Assembly (NCBI GenBank): GCA_008828725.1
Contig: MEHQ01000533.1
Coordinates: 186,001-250,000 of the forward strand
Source of the DNA: Saccharina japonica
Lineage: Eukaryota > Sar > Phaeophyceae > Laminariales > Laminariaceae
DNA length: 64,000 nucleotides
Direction of reading: 5' to 3'
Shown: positions 47,901 to 60,300 of the stretch, piece after piece
How the letters are laid out: each line of letters begins with the position of its first letter
How positions within the stretch are numbered: the stretch's first letter is position 1
Program-made: the position numbers and the translations under genes
Notes under the pieces: model-generated
Database searches by the model: none
What the model saw: the letters and a program-made list of their open reading frames with translations, nothing else
Told to the model about the DNA's origin: nothing

Positions 47901-50900
47901 GATCACAGCAGGATCTCTTTGGTGGAACTACATTACCGCTATACCCGATTTCCACAATGTTGAGGACAGAGCCGGACTAACATCGGGAAACATTGGGGAA
48001 ACATTACCGATGATACAGACGAGTCCAACAATCATTTGTTTACGAGTTTCTATGGAAACTACACAACATACACTCAGACTTGTTAAATAATATGACGATA
48101 TGTCAGGAAACTATTATCGATGATACCTGAACGTAGCAGACAGGCCACACGAACACGTTTTTACCAATTTTTATTGGAACTAAAAAACGAAAATATGAGG
48201 TTGATTTAAGCACTATTCCGAAATGATAACAAAAATACAATTATCCAAGGCATAAGGAGCAAACGGCGGGGTACGCCATTTAATTTGTTGGTAGGCATCA
48301 CCTTTGTTGGTAGGCATCACCTTACTCAATAGGAATTCCCTCAGTCATCCCAACGGAAATATCGAGTACTCACTGGTAAATTTGATGCCTTCCACACCAA
48401 CGAGCGGTGCGAGGTACAGCTCGGCAGCGCCCAAGCGCGTCATGACCTCGGCATCACCCCAGGTGCCGGCCGTTTCGAAGTACACAATGCGAACCTGCGC
48501 ATGAACAGCAGACATAGCGAGATAGTCAGATTGGAGACATTCTACCTGGAGACACCTCCCAGTTAACGAAGAGAGCCGCCACGCTCAATTGACACCTCGA
48601 TCAACTACCGAGGCTCGTTTTCACAGTACCAGTAGGCCCAACGCGAATCATCTTGCGAACAGACTGTGAAGCGCGTTTGGGTTACCGTAATCGTGTCCCA
48701 GCCCTACACACCTGACTCAATATCTACTGTAACCGTAACATGCTGGGGCAGAGACGAATATTAGTAGCGCGAGCATGCCTATGTAACGCAAAATGTGTGT
48801 ATCGTACACACGAGCGCAACGGAGAACCCCAATCATACCCCTAACCCAATCTCGGATCCTACCCTTGTCCCTACCCCAGACTCTACCCTAGCCTAACTCG
48901 TAGCCCAACTAGAACTCCACCCTGTCGCTACCCCCGACCCTAATACTAACTCAGCCTTGTCACCACGCGAAACCATACGAGGGCGGGACCACCTTTATGT
49001 AACGCGAGTGGGTGTAACACGAATAGTCGCATCAATAAGCCTAACTTGGAAGGCATCGAGGCCAGCCAATGTCAACATTGAAATATCAGTGGGCGTCGTA
49101 ACCAGTTTTAGTAGTGTGCATGTAGTGCTAACAACTTGGCCTAGCTCCGATAAAAACGTTGGTAGTCCACACAGTTCTTAATTTCATCTTCATTCCCAGG
49201 AAACTTCCAGGGGATCGTGTCCAGGGGCAGGGTTAGCTATACGGTTGGGGTGCATAGTTTTGTACATTTCGATCATTTGGTTGGATCAGGCCCGACGTCT
49301 ATCAACTATTGGTGGCGTGGTACAACAGTAGCCCCAGCAGCGTGCAAAATGATTGGTAGAGCCCTCACCTTGAAATCGCGCGAATCTTGCCAATGCCAAG
49401 ACGAGACAACGTAGAAGTCGCAACAAACGAACGGCAAGGTGCAGACAAGGCATGAGGCAGACAGGTGAGAGTCGCAATAGCAGCCACGTGCAGACCAATC
49501 ACCGGGCCGGGAATGGTGCACAGGCGGCCAGAACCCCCTTTTTGCACATGTATGTGGTGTTATTACACAAATTGAGAAGGATTTGAACCACGCAGCAAAC
49601 CCATTAAGGCCTCGGCAACCTCTCAATATCGTACGCCTAACGATGTGCTACATTGTTCCATGACTCCCCAATGATGTTTGGTTTTACGCCCGCATTGTGC
49701 AAGGGTGGTGTCCCGCCACGTGCGCGAGAACAAAAAAAGAGCCAGGGACCGGGCGCGCTCTGTGGCCAAATGCGCACGCTCGAAAGCGGTATCGATAGGT
49801 TCCTCGACACTGCCATACGAAACCTAAAAATATTAGTAAATACTTCGCTTCCGTAAGGCAGAATATGCTTAGCGCACGCAATGTGTAAGTAGTGAACAGG
49901 CGCACAGGGAACACCGAAGCAGGGTGGAAAGGGGTGTCAACAGGTGTCGGCAACATTGGCTCTACATCCTACGCTAGCGTGTTGCGATAAATCCAATGCC
50001 CCGATGTGATACTGATAAGCTATGCCACGTCTATACAGCAACTAACTCGTCCTACGCTAGCGTGTTGCGATACGAGCGAAATGCTTTGCTGTATTGTCCG
50101 CAAGCTGTCTCGCGCATCCAGTAACTAACGCGTTGCAACGATGGTCCGAAGCATGATAGGGGTGCTTTGCCTATTTTTGGTAATTTGTTTTTTCGACAGA
50201 CGATAGGGGTACTTTACCTTTTTTGTTGCTCATTCGGTTTTTTGGCTGACGAGGCTTCTCAGCTAAGGAACTGCCCAATATCGCTGGGATATAATGAATT
50301 CGCCTTGCAAGGTGAGTGTCTTATGTTACCTAGACCATGGCATTGTGGTTCAATAGGGTCGCACTTTCACTTTTTTCTGGGTTTGTTTTCGAGTGACCTA
50401 CCAATGGTGCTAATGATTAACGTGCTAGTAATATATTACCAATAGTATATAATTCCTCAAGTGAGAACCCTGGGGGGGGAACGTGACCCCTCTCGCAGCA
50501 TGCATCAAACAAAGGCGTTTTTGTCGATTTTGTTTGTACGTAATACCTGGTACACTACTGTAGACCAACGGAAATGACGGTAGGGTAGAAAAAAAGGGTC
50601 GAACGCGAACAACAGGCAGTGTATATACTCAAGCAGCATTTGCCAGGCAAATAGGCTGGAGAAAAAAACGAAGAGTTCAGACAACAGCAACAAAACAGCA
50701 ACACCACAGCAACTACAGCGACAACAACTACAGCGACAACTCACAATCCTGAAGTTCCGTCTTCTGCGCTTCTGTCGGGGCTATTCCCACGAAGACGACG
50801 TTACATCTCCCCCTTCGGCTGCTGACGTTCAAGGAAGATTCAAGACTCGTTGTGGTGTCGGCCGTAATGAGGTACTGCGCACCATCACAGAACAATCAAG

Positions 50901-53900
50901 AACGACCAACCGACAAAACAGTACATTTTTCACGAAGGGTATATAACCAGGGAGCAGGATGAGAGGCAGAGACAAGCGTTTTATGACAGGCGTATCAAGT
51001 TTTGGCCGTACAGTAGTAGTAGTAGTAGAACAATATTGTCTGACTGACGGCATTGCTAAACAGAGAAGGCATTACTGGTAGTATGTACCCGATATCGGTA
51101 CTCTGGAATCAAGCCTACAATTTTCGACGATTCCAATAATCCAACCATTGAACAACGCGAAGAACGCAGAAGACACCACTCACGGGTACCAATCGGCCCT
51201 CCCTCGGGGCTTAGTATCAGCATAGGAGGTGGATTTTCTGCAGGTAGGGGGCGGCAAATAAGCTAGAAACCGAGGTGTTCTTGTCCTTTGCTACCAAGGT
51301 TATTGTGGCGATGCACATCGCTCAGCAAACTAATAACGCAAACACGAAAGCATACTGTAAGGCTTTGCGCATACATAATAGGTTAGCCGCTGACGCGAGT
51401 CGGCCTTAGCCGCTGAAAATGAAACGACCCCAATAAAGTTCTTGAAGTGCTTTTACCTGTCTAGCAGACCAAAACCCGTCGTACATGAGGGTGGTCATGT
51501 ACGCCTCCGATGTTGCGGCGTCATTCTTTACCTGAGCGATGTCCAGCACAACAACGCACAACAAGCACAACAAGCACAACAAAGAAAGAAAAACAGAAAT
51601 CCAGCAGCGCGGTGTCAGAAGTCGTACGTAGTACAAAATAGTTTGTTATTTTACCAAGTGCACGATTTGGTACATGCATACGAAGAAAACCGAAAGCATA
51701 CAGCAGGACACGCATCCATATGTATGACGGAGCAGGTAACATGGTGTATTGTTTCAGTGATCATCCTGCAGAGGGTGGCATACACTGAATGCCAAATCAT
51801 TCATTCATAAACTGCTACAACGTATATAATGCATTAATGCGAAGAAACCTGAAGTGCTACTGTTGTAGTAGAAGAGGACGCCAATTGTATGAACGGTGCC
51901 AAATTATCATAGATAGTGCCGCTACCTACAGTACGCGACAACAGTTAATACTCATTTATTGTAGGTATGGCGCGCGGCTTATTGCCATGGGAACGGTGAC
52001 CATAACCTCTCAAAGATTATTGTATATCTGGTATGATTTGGAGTAGCGTTCCTCGCTGAACACAAGTAAATACTTGCTATTAATAATAGCTGTAAATTAT
52101 TAAACTTCCTTAAACCTCAGCCTGGAATTATCTGGAAGTATTAGCTTCCCAAACTCGTGACCGATGCCTCGTGCCGTATCCTCCCGGCTTAACGTCGACT
52201 TATTGCTCCTCCTGTTTCGCGTTCCGCCTGTTTCTGCAACGATGTGCTTGCTCGTCTTGACTACTACTCTCTCATTCTCGATTCCTAAACCACATTCAGC
52301 GGCTCTTGCATACCTAACGGATAGATTATACCTTCATTAACCTTTCCAAATTATCTCCAACCGTTCACACCGCGACACGTAATATACAGACCATACATAT
52401 CATGTAAAGATAGATCATCCACAGATATATCTTCGTTGGTCATCTACTGTAGTTCCTCACTCGCCTTTGCGAGAGGCTGTGCAGGATCTGCATGATAGTA
52501 CGGATCCAACCCAGCACACATGTGCTAGATTTAGATTCGGCAGATTTTACGGCTCCCACCCGGCATCATGAGCTAGATTACACATATTAGGAATCTATCT
52601 ACTGTACCTCGAAAGGTCTACTGCTTATAGATCGTGTAGTGTCAATCAATCATATGTGCCGAGGTTTGTAAATGCTTGCATTCGACTCCTGAACCACATC
52701 AGGCGGCTTTTCTTGTGCAGTATAGGACGGGTAGCCGACATATGCATTAACAATTCAAAATCTTCTGCAACGGTTAGCATGCTGGTTTGACGTGTAATCC
52801 TCGACTCGCGAGTCACACATACAGGCTCTTCCACTAGCGTGGCGGGTGCATCACGAATTCATTAACAAGTCAAAGGGTTCTCCAGCCTCTGGCACGGCCG
52901 TTTACTTTCTCGTCCTCGACTCCCATACCACACCCAGCGGCTCTTGTATACGTACATGGCGGGCGTACACAGCTGATAAATGCGCCAACATGTCGTCCAA
53001 TTGTTTTTTACTGCACGTTCGCCCACGCCCTACTGAACTCCACCTAATGGCTCTTTTTGTATACGTACATGACGGTTAGATGATGCATGCATTAACAATT
53101 CAAAATCTTCTCCAACTTTTTGCACGTTGTTCCTACGGTATAAGGCGCACTCAGGCTCCTCTTCTTGTTGAGTAAAATGACGGCCACGGAGTTGACACAT
53201 TCAGTAACGATTATAACCGTTATCCAACCGAATCATGCTGCACACTCGCCTATACTCTCTGATCCCCGACTCCCATACCACACCCAAGTTATGTACAATA
53301 GGGTTGCATACATGACGGTAGCTGGTAATAGTCATAAATCTATGCAACACCATTTGAAACTGTTGCAGCATTAAGGCGCGTTCAGGCTTTTCTATTCTAT
53401 CAGTTATCATATCATACACCACCGCGGTAGATGATACATACACTTAAAACTGTCCTACTAGTAAACTTTTGCACATACATGACTTTTAAGCCGCGGCCAC
53501 GCTGTTCTTGTATACCAAGTATCATACACGCCGGGGTAGATGACGCATGCAGTAACAATTCAAAACGTTACCAAACCATGTCTGAACTGCACAGCTCCTC
53601 GACTCCTAAACCGAATGAAGGCTATTTTGTCTTGTTTTAGATGACGGATACTGTAGTAGATGATCAACAATGCAAAAACAATTTAAAATAGTTGCCATGC
53701 TGATGGACACAAAAAAAAAAATAATACGAGTAGCTGTATGTTTTACATTGATATATACATATGTATTATATAATACGTATAATAGTTACCAACGCGCAAT
53801 ATAATTCCAGCCAGAGTGAAAGCTGGTACACATACACACAGTAGACAACACCACCAAGCAAGTGTGTTTATTAATAGTTCGAACGAAGAATGACATTATC

Positions 53901-56900
53901 GATAAAAGCCTCTCGTGCTCATAAAATCGGGGTAGATATTGTATATTTAAAAAATTAAAATAAAAACAACAGCTGTGAGCTCGTATATGACATGGCATAA
54001 CAGAGAGGTACGACTACAGTTCAGTTGTAGTAGTAGTGATACATGAGACAGGTATTTCAGACTAAGAAAACGAACAACCAGAAAGAATTGCAGGCCACAT
54101 AACAATATGCATTTCGACAGTCGCAATACTGAAGATATTGTACAAAGTAGAACGTACCTAATGACAAACGATGAATCCAGCCTGGACTCGCTATCCTGTT
54201 TATTTTATCAATATACCTGGGGATGGAGTTTGTAGATGCAACTTAAGATTTAGAGTGGAAAATGAGACTACGTGATGAGAAGGAAGGGGTAAAAAAGGAC
54301 AACGAATGGAGTCGTACACAAATATCAAGGCAGAAGGTACTCGTACAGAAGGGAGTAAACGCTGTGCAGAGGGTTCTGTTCTTTCGGTGTGCTTATGAGT
54401 GATCAACGCTGAAGCTATTATAAATGCTACACACCATGGGATGGCAAAAATAACACTACTACGATATAATAATATGTTAAGTTGGTGTCCTGTACGGCAT
54501 ACTGTTGTGGTACATACCGATAGGACGTGCGTTTATGGCAGTCTAGTTGCTCTTCTGAAATACGGCAAACCCTCTCACATACCTCAAGTATGACCCTCTT
54601 TCCTACACTGCGTCGCTTGTTCATTCACAGTGTTAGTGTTCCACACAACCTACTACATGGTTCTTCAACTATTAATACTGTTGTAGTTATTTCATTGAAC
54701 CAAAGGAAAATCAACGTGAAGTAGCTCCGGGGTTTTGAGCACTAATAATGCTGAATAATGCTAATAATAGGCCATTCCATCATTCCATGCCGGTTTACCA
54801 TCCGAATGATACCACTCACTTTCTGTATTTGTATACATGCTGTGTACAGCCTCATACTGCTACTACTGCTACATCGTTCTATATAATAATATGTAGTCTA
54901 CAAGTCGCGCGCATGATATACACGCAATCTGCACACTCGCCACATTCCTACAAACCAGTACCGGTATTGCCTAACACCTGGTGCTGTACACCCCGGTACG
55001 CAGTGCTTGTGCTCGTTTTTGGAGTATACACCTGAGCTATGTCGGCCATGTCGCGAAATAAATTATGTGTGCCAAACTCACAGACGAATGATTGACAAGG
55101 CCTTGAGGTTTAAACGAGCAATTTCTGCGGATGGCCCAAAGTAAAATAAAGTCGAAGGAAAGACAAGGGCCGGCACGAAGAAGATCATGATTCAACCGAA
55201 TGACCGACCGAGTGAGTGAGGTAGACAGGCACGAAAGAATACATACACAAACAATTAATTACACCAGTAGTATCGTTCAATATCTACAAGCAGTGCAGTA
55301 CGAGTACTTTAAACGTAAATGCATATTTTGTACGTACGAGTACCAGGTATGCATATATGTACATGTTTTGTGTATGTATTCATACACGGTACGAAAACGT
55401 AACTACAGTAAATACATTGAATATTCAAACTTTTTGCGTGGCAAATAACAAAAAAAAAGGTCCCTGATGGAACTCGTGGTACTTCTTGCCTGGTAGGTTT
55501 ATTAGTTGGTTATAATCGAACAGATATTGCTATTTGTTGCAATGTTTATGGTAGGCCTTGCGCAGCGCTGACCAGGTATATGCATTAGGGGGGGGGGAGA
55601 AAAAGACACCTCTTTCACCGGTGAGATCGAAGAAAGTATTACAAAGTCATATATTCAGTATTTGCAAGCTGCAAGGACGTCTCGCATGATCTACAAGTAG
55701 ATTCAATGTATTTCATGCGGTGTACGTATCTACACGAACAATGAACCGTCGACGCCTACAGCTGGCATCGAGCATCACCATCGCGCTGTCTTTTGACCTC
55801 GCCTGTATTAAACTTGAGATATATTAGCTACCAGTATATTATACGTACTACGGTAGCCCCTGCTTGGTGCGCCTTGTTTTATCGGCAGATAGTCAGGCCC
55901 TTCGCGAGAGATCTACTGCAGTATTACGTATGGCGGCCGGAACATGAGAGGGTATCATCAGCGGCAGCATAGCCCCCCTCCCCCATTTCGCCCGTGTTTC
56001 CGTAGATTCTTACTTGGTGGAACAGGAGAGGTCTTATTATGTGTATCTCTTTGATATCGACGTGTCGAGGGAGTGGGGAAATTAGTTGATTGTTGACTTG
56101 AGTTCGCGCATGTGCGAGTATCGTAGTCTATTCAACGAGTAAAAACAGTGCGAACATATTTCAGAGCTATTGAGGAGACGGTGTGGGCACACTAGTAGAT
56201 ATTGGTAGGTGTGGTTTCTCATCGTCAGCACGCAGCCACCACAACTAACTACAGTAACGGTTCTCGCTTTTAACTTCCTCCGTCAGTTGAAACAACGAGA
56301 ACAGTATCGAACAATTCCAAACCATGCCTGCCTGGTTTGTGGCCACTGCGTAGACTTCAGGCAAATAAGGTAATACTCGTACAATATAATTGTGTGAGAA
56401 GAACATCATCCTAATCATCATCATCAGGCTCAGCATTGTGATATACGTAATATATTAGTGTGCGAGTATCATCATCACACGCCCAACCTACTACTAACAT
56501 TATTCATTATTTGCGTCCATGTTTTGTCCCACCTTAGGCCACAGGCACAACACATACATCATACACACAAACGGGGCAACACACTGACCGACCTTTCGCA
56601 AGAAAAAAGCCATACCATACCAGGTGCTTCGAAGTATATACGAGAGTGGTGCACTGTCACCGTAATCATCGGAGATGTTCGTATGGACTATTATTGTTGT
56701 TGCAATATACAAACATACCCCGGTATATTCATACTACGTCGGAAGTCGAAACGTACCTGGTACATTAATTTCCACCCGCGAGAGTCACACGATATAACAT
56801 AACAAAGACACTGCAACTCTGTACCGTTGAACAATGTATCGAACTTTACGACTACCACTACTAACACTGCTGTACACGTCTGAGAGCTCACAGTCCAGCC

Positions 56901-57309
56901 ACCCCCCCCCACCTCTCAACACGCTCACAACGCACATCAGGTAGAGAGTAACATCCCGACCGACAACCGGCAGCTGTATACTGCTAATAATGATGAAGCA
57001 AGCACACGATACATACTGCTACCGTATACCCTTGAACAATACCGAACCTTACCACTACTGCACACGCCTGGGAACTCACAGGCCGTCCACCCTCCCACCT
57101 CTCACCACGCCCACAACGCACATCAGGTGCAATAGAGCAACCGAGAGCTGTACTGCTAAGAATGAAGTTAACGAAGCACTCACGATTGTTGTCGGTACAA
57201 CGATGCACGGCCGGACGTCCACCCTGACAAAAGCTGCCCCCGCGCAGCCGAGCCGGAGCAGCATGCTGCCGCAAAACAGCAGAACGCTTCCTCCGCCGAA
57301 AGCCCTCAT
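37030..57309 (-). CDS. Agd3-like secreted polysaccharide deacetylase, 18 exons, 3' end missing
   Basis: Eighteen exons join in phase to 694 codons with no stop: 57184-57309, 51457-51531, 50745-50874, 49369-49385, 48374-48494, 47038-47161, 46041-46230, 45462-45557, 45010-45129, 44327-44405, 43414-43617, 42288-42396, 41965-42092, 41420-41487, 40439-40519, 39129-39232, 38687-38816, 37030-37209. Seen: a signal peptide (residues 1 to about 25), then GERRFYLAGMVDDLF (262-276) and WWQSHTLTH (403-411). Known: NodB-type deacetylases bind metal with an Asp pair and a His-x3-His motif, and fungal Agd3 deacetylates an extracellular amino-sugar polymer. Inferred: the product is secreted and removes acetyl groups from a cell-wall or matrix polysaccharide. 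Agd3 proteins are about 800 residues, so one or more C-terminal exons are missing, probably in or beyond the N run. The true substrate is unknown. Family call is from remembered motif resemblance, not a search. Confidence 0.8.
37470..37680. repeat. Pentanucleotide arrays in intron 17
   Basis: AGAGT/AGAGC repeats then (CTAGA)n broken at regular spacing by CTACTGTAGA, giving a higher-order unit of about 40 bp, repeated three times. Confidence 0.85.
38194..38249. repeat. Perfect palindrome in intron 17
   Basis: Arms of about 25 bases (CTATGGGCTATGACCCTCC plus A6, and the reverse complement) around a loop of about six bases. Confidence 0.9.
38687..38816 (-). CDS. Agd3-like gene exon 17
   Basis: Residues 591-634, with DKYMFHQANVIPSSDLPG and SLLAYWYQEVMAELTSLL. 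Acceptor GATAG|GGAC, donor GTCATG|GTGAGA. Confidence 0.8.
39129..39232 (-). CDS. Agd3-like gene exon 16
   Basis: Residues 557-590, GCDLCDGDIQSFGSTDALF and on. Acceptor TCGGACAG|GGA, donor GCCACAG|GTATAC. Two bases remain and pair with G of exon 17. Confidence 0.78.
40439..40519 (-). CDS. Agd3-like gene exon 15
   Basis: Residues 530-556, with KVCECDELDPTISDNG. Acceptor CGATGCAG|TGT lies 9 bases from a 7-base tandem array; donor AACGGG|GTGAGT. Phase 0 at both ends. Confidence 0.8.
40529..40592. repeat. (TTGACAG)n heptamer array next to exon 15 acceptor
   Basis: About nine copies, one with GGCAG. On the gene strand it is (CTGTCAA)n and ends 9 bases before the splice acceptor. Confidence 0.9.
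41265..41382. repeat. (ACTGT)n pentamer array in intron 14
   Basis: More than twenty copies with two interruptions, starting about 38 bases beyond the exon 14 donor. Confidence 0.9.
41420..41487 (-). CDS. Agd3-like gene exon 14
   Basis: Residues 507-529, EYAGFQIVPRFATNVYFN and on. Acceptor CTGTCAG|AAT, donor GCCGAT|GTGAGT, ending in phase 0. Confidence 0.8.
41897..41951. repeat. (CAG)n array in intron 13
   Basis: CAG with a few TAG/AAG/CAA changes, ending 13 bases from the exon 13 donor. Confidence 0.9.
41965..42092 (-). CDS. Agd3-like gene exon 13
   Basis: Residues 464-506, including MDNLMTCGPGDNTYDGVQ. Acceptor CTGTTAG|GAC, donor TTAACG|GTGAGG. A CAG/CTG repeat starts 13 bases into the next intron. 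Confidence 0.82.
42288..42396 (-). CDS. Agd3-like gene exon 12
   Basis: Residues 428-463, including FGSDNYNWRSMTNPGITG, a likely motif 3 region. Acceptor CCTCCAG|GTAA, donor CTCGA|GTAAGC. The donor is followed by two more copies of the same 22-base splice-site unit inside the intron. Confidence 0.82.
43414..43617 (-). CDS. Agd3-like gene exon 11, His-x3-His motif
   Basis: Residues 360-427, the largest exon. EVFWWQSHTLTHLARDDLG holds His407 and His411, matching NodB motif 2. Acceptor TCGGCAG|GAG, donor GACGGGG|GTAAGT. A long open frame on the other strand here (43289-43963) is a shadow. Confidence 0.85.
44327..44405 (-). CDS. Agd3-like gene exon 10
   Basis: Residues 334-359, VDSAYVLDIDDADIALLPK and on. 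Acceptor TTCGAAG|GTG, donor GGAAACG|GTCAGT, leaving one base. Confidence 0.8.
45010..45129 (-). CDS. Agd3-like gene exon 9
   Basis: Residues 294-333, including MQTFKAAEDSLNAQYG. Donor GAGAAG|GTGTGG. Two acceptors keep phase 0: TTGAAG|CAAC at 45129 (preferred, because it restores the RxTAANMQTF stretch that resembles the family) and ATGCAG|ACG at 45102, which would drop nine residues. Confidence 0.75.
45462..45557 (-). CDS. Agd3-like gene exon 8, first metal-site motif
   Basis: Residues 262-293. GERRFYLAGMVDDLFLATG carries Asp273-Asp274, the likely NodB motif 1 pair. Acceptor CTGTAG|GGAG, donor GCAGAG|GTAATA, phase 0 at both ends. Confidence 0.82.
46041..46230 (-). CDS. Agd3-like gene exon 7
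   Basis: Residues 198-261, aromatic-rich, with MAWFDLGSWAWMHYVNEWG just before the first metal-site motif. Acceptor CGCAG|ATAC, donor TTCATG|GTGAGA, ending in phase 0. Confidence 0.82.
46490..46735. repeat. Dispersed repeat C, copy 3, in intron 6
   Basis: GTAGAGGTGCGCC, GGAGGAAACTAAAAGTACTG, GATCGTTCAGAAAACGAT, GCACGCGTCTAC. No retroelement is attached. Confidence 0.6.
47038..47161 (-). CDS. Agd3-like gene exon 6
   Basis: Residues 157-197, including GQDARVVKSDMVTDPSLK. Acceptor GCGCAG|GGGG, donor GCAGA|GTGAGTGAG, leaving two bases of a Glu codon. Confidence 0.8.
47342..47400. repeat. (GTT)n array in intron 5
   Basis: GTT/ATT trinucleotides, the pure core at 47,361-47,391, inside a larger GT-rich stretch (47,170-47,520). 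Confidence 0.85.
48374..48494 (-). CDS. Agd3-like gene exon 5
   Basis: Residues 117-156, beginning VRIVYFETAGTWGDAE. Acceptor GCGCAG|GTT, donor ACCA|GTGAGT; it leaves one base that pairs with GG of exon 6 to give Arg. Confidence 0.8.
49369..49385 (-). CDS. Agd3-like gene exon 4, a 17-base microexon
   Basis: Acceptor TTGGCAAG|ATT and donor TTCAAG|GTGAGG. The 17 bases complete the split codon from exon 3 and add YSRDFK (residues 111-116), giving ...LQD-YSRDFK-VRIVYFET. Without it, exon 3 (phase 1) cannot join exon 5 (phase 0): exon 5 read in the shifted frame hits a TGA. Confidence 0.6.
50745..50874 (-). CDS. Agd3-like gene exon 3
   Basis: Residues 68-110, starting YLITADTTTSLES and ending EAQKTELQD. 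Acceptor GTGCGCAG|TAC, donor GGATT|GTGAGT. It ends with one base of a split codon, which requires the 17-base exon 4 to keep the frame. Confidence 0.7.
51457..51531 (-). CDS. Agd3-like gene exon 2
   Basis: Residues 43-67 (VKNDAATSEAYMTTLMYDG and on to SARQ). Acceptor GCTCAG|GTAAAG, donor GACAG|GTAAAA, phase 0 at both ends, so it fits between exons 1 and 3. It follows the 5.65 kb first intron. Membership is less certain than for exons 3-18 because a phase-0 exon can be skipped without breaking the frame. Confidence 0.6.
52270..53700. repeat. Degenerate repeat array in intron 1
   Basis: Recurring words in order: CCATACCACACCCAGCGGCTC, TGTATACGTACATGGCGG and GCATTAACAATTCAAAATCT. At least six partial units with irregular spacing of about 110 to 330 bases. 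Confidence 0.6.
56815..57175. repeat. Tandem duplication next to exon 1, period 185 bp
   Basis: CACAACGCACATCAGGT occurs at 56,926 and 57,111, with matching CTGTACCGTTGAACAAT-type and CTCACAGTCC-type words before it. Lies wholly in intron 1. Confidence 0.7.
57184..57309 (-). CDS. Agd3-like gene exon 1 (start codon, signal peptide)
   Basis: Encodes residues 1-42, starting MRAFGGGSVLLFCGSMLL and followed by a small-residue stretch ending GCAGA that fits signal-peptidase cleavage. The donor is CAATC|GTGAGTG and the exon ends in phase 0. This ATG is the first in frame and lies about 50 bases below a TATA-like box. Confidence 0.75.
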
Positions 57310-57360
57310 CTTTCACTTGAGCGTCGACAGCCGATAGCAGCAACAACAACAACACTATAC

Positions 57361-57368
57361 ACTATATA
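57361..57368 (-). promoter_or_regulatory. TATA-like box upstream of the Agd3-like gene
   Basis: TATATAGT on the minus strand about 52 bases before the ATG. Position fits a core promoter with a very short leader, but A/T-rich octamers are common here, so this is weak. Confidence 0.25.
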
Positions 57369-57369
57369 C

Positions 57370-59565
<2,196 letters not shown>

Positions 59566-59735
59566 ATTATATTTGCCATCTGATGACAACGTGCAGCTCT
59601 TACGAGTTACGAGTGTATTTCAATCATACCATTCACATTTAAGTGTCAATCATACCTGAATACATGACAAACGTAAACCAATATTAATGCAGTCCCCCGA
59701 ATGAATGCCTTTACCGACTCTTAGCCGACGTATGT
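59566..59735. repeat. Dispersed repeat D, copy 2
   Basis: Second copy of the 4,358-4,520 repeat, about 85 percent alike by eye. Confidence 0.6.
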
Positions 59736-59984
59736 ACGAGGTACGGCGCTGCACCGTCGGGGTACCATGCTGTAGAACAGTATTTTCTACTGTTGTAGTG
59801 CCAGGTACTGGTGTATATGCAAACTTCGAAAGAGCGCAATATACTATATATGTATGTATGTAGCTCATGTGATGGGGGCAAATCTAACGGGAGCATGATA
59901 TGTACACCTACCTGGTGGTACGTATTATTATAATATATTTGTATTTATTAAACGTCACTGCCCATGAATTGATTTGTTTTTTCT

Positions 59985-60138
59985 CTGTCTCACCCTTTGT
60001 GGCCGCAAAATTATAACACTTCTATATAATTAGTACCAGTATAGTATGTGTGCCTCTAGGGTGTAGAATCAGGACGGACACTGGGTGTACAGATGTATTG
60101 ATGTAGTTGGTGGGTAGAAATCACGGCTTTAATGTGTG
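59985..60138 (+). mobile_element. LINE 3' end, left arm of a 3'-to-3' palindrome
   Basis: Contains GGACACTGGGTGTACAGATG and ends GGCTTTAATGTG; meets the minus-strand copy at 60,139. Confidence 0.6.
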
Positions 60139-60300
60139 TGTTGTCTTCACATTAAACCCGTTCTTTCTACCCAACCACATCAGTACACCCAGTGTGTTTC
60201 CTGATTCCTAATCCTAGAGAAATACAAATTATGTGGTCACAGACTGCGAAACAGAGAAAAAACAAAACAAAACAAACGCAAATTATTGGACAAGGCAAAG
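60139..60300 (-). mobile_element. LINE 3' end, right arm of a 3'-to-3' palindrome
   Basis: On the minus strand it reads CACTGGGTGTACTGATGTGG then GGGTTTAATGTGAAGACAAC, closest to the terminus of LINE copy 1 (11,640-11,680). Confidence 0.65.

Noticed and set aside
50167..50310. Plus-strand donor-like CTTGCAAG|GTGAGTG with an upstream T-rich stretch
   Set aside because: Isolated; the gene here is on the other strand and no plus-strand partner was found.
51185..51238. Possible exon (CTGCAG|AAAATCC to GGTACCC|GTGAGT, 54 bases) between exons 2 and 3
   Set aside because: It has good splice sites, and one frame reads PPPMLILSPEGGPIGT, but in the phase forced by exons 2 and 3 it hits TGA. It could be a poison exon; not included.
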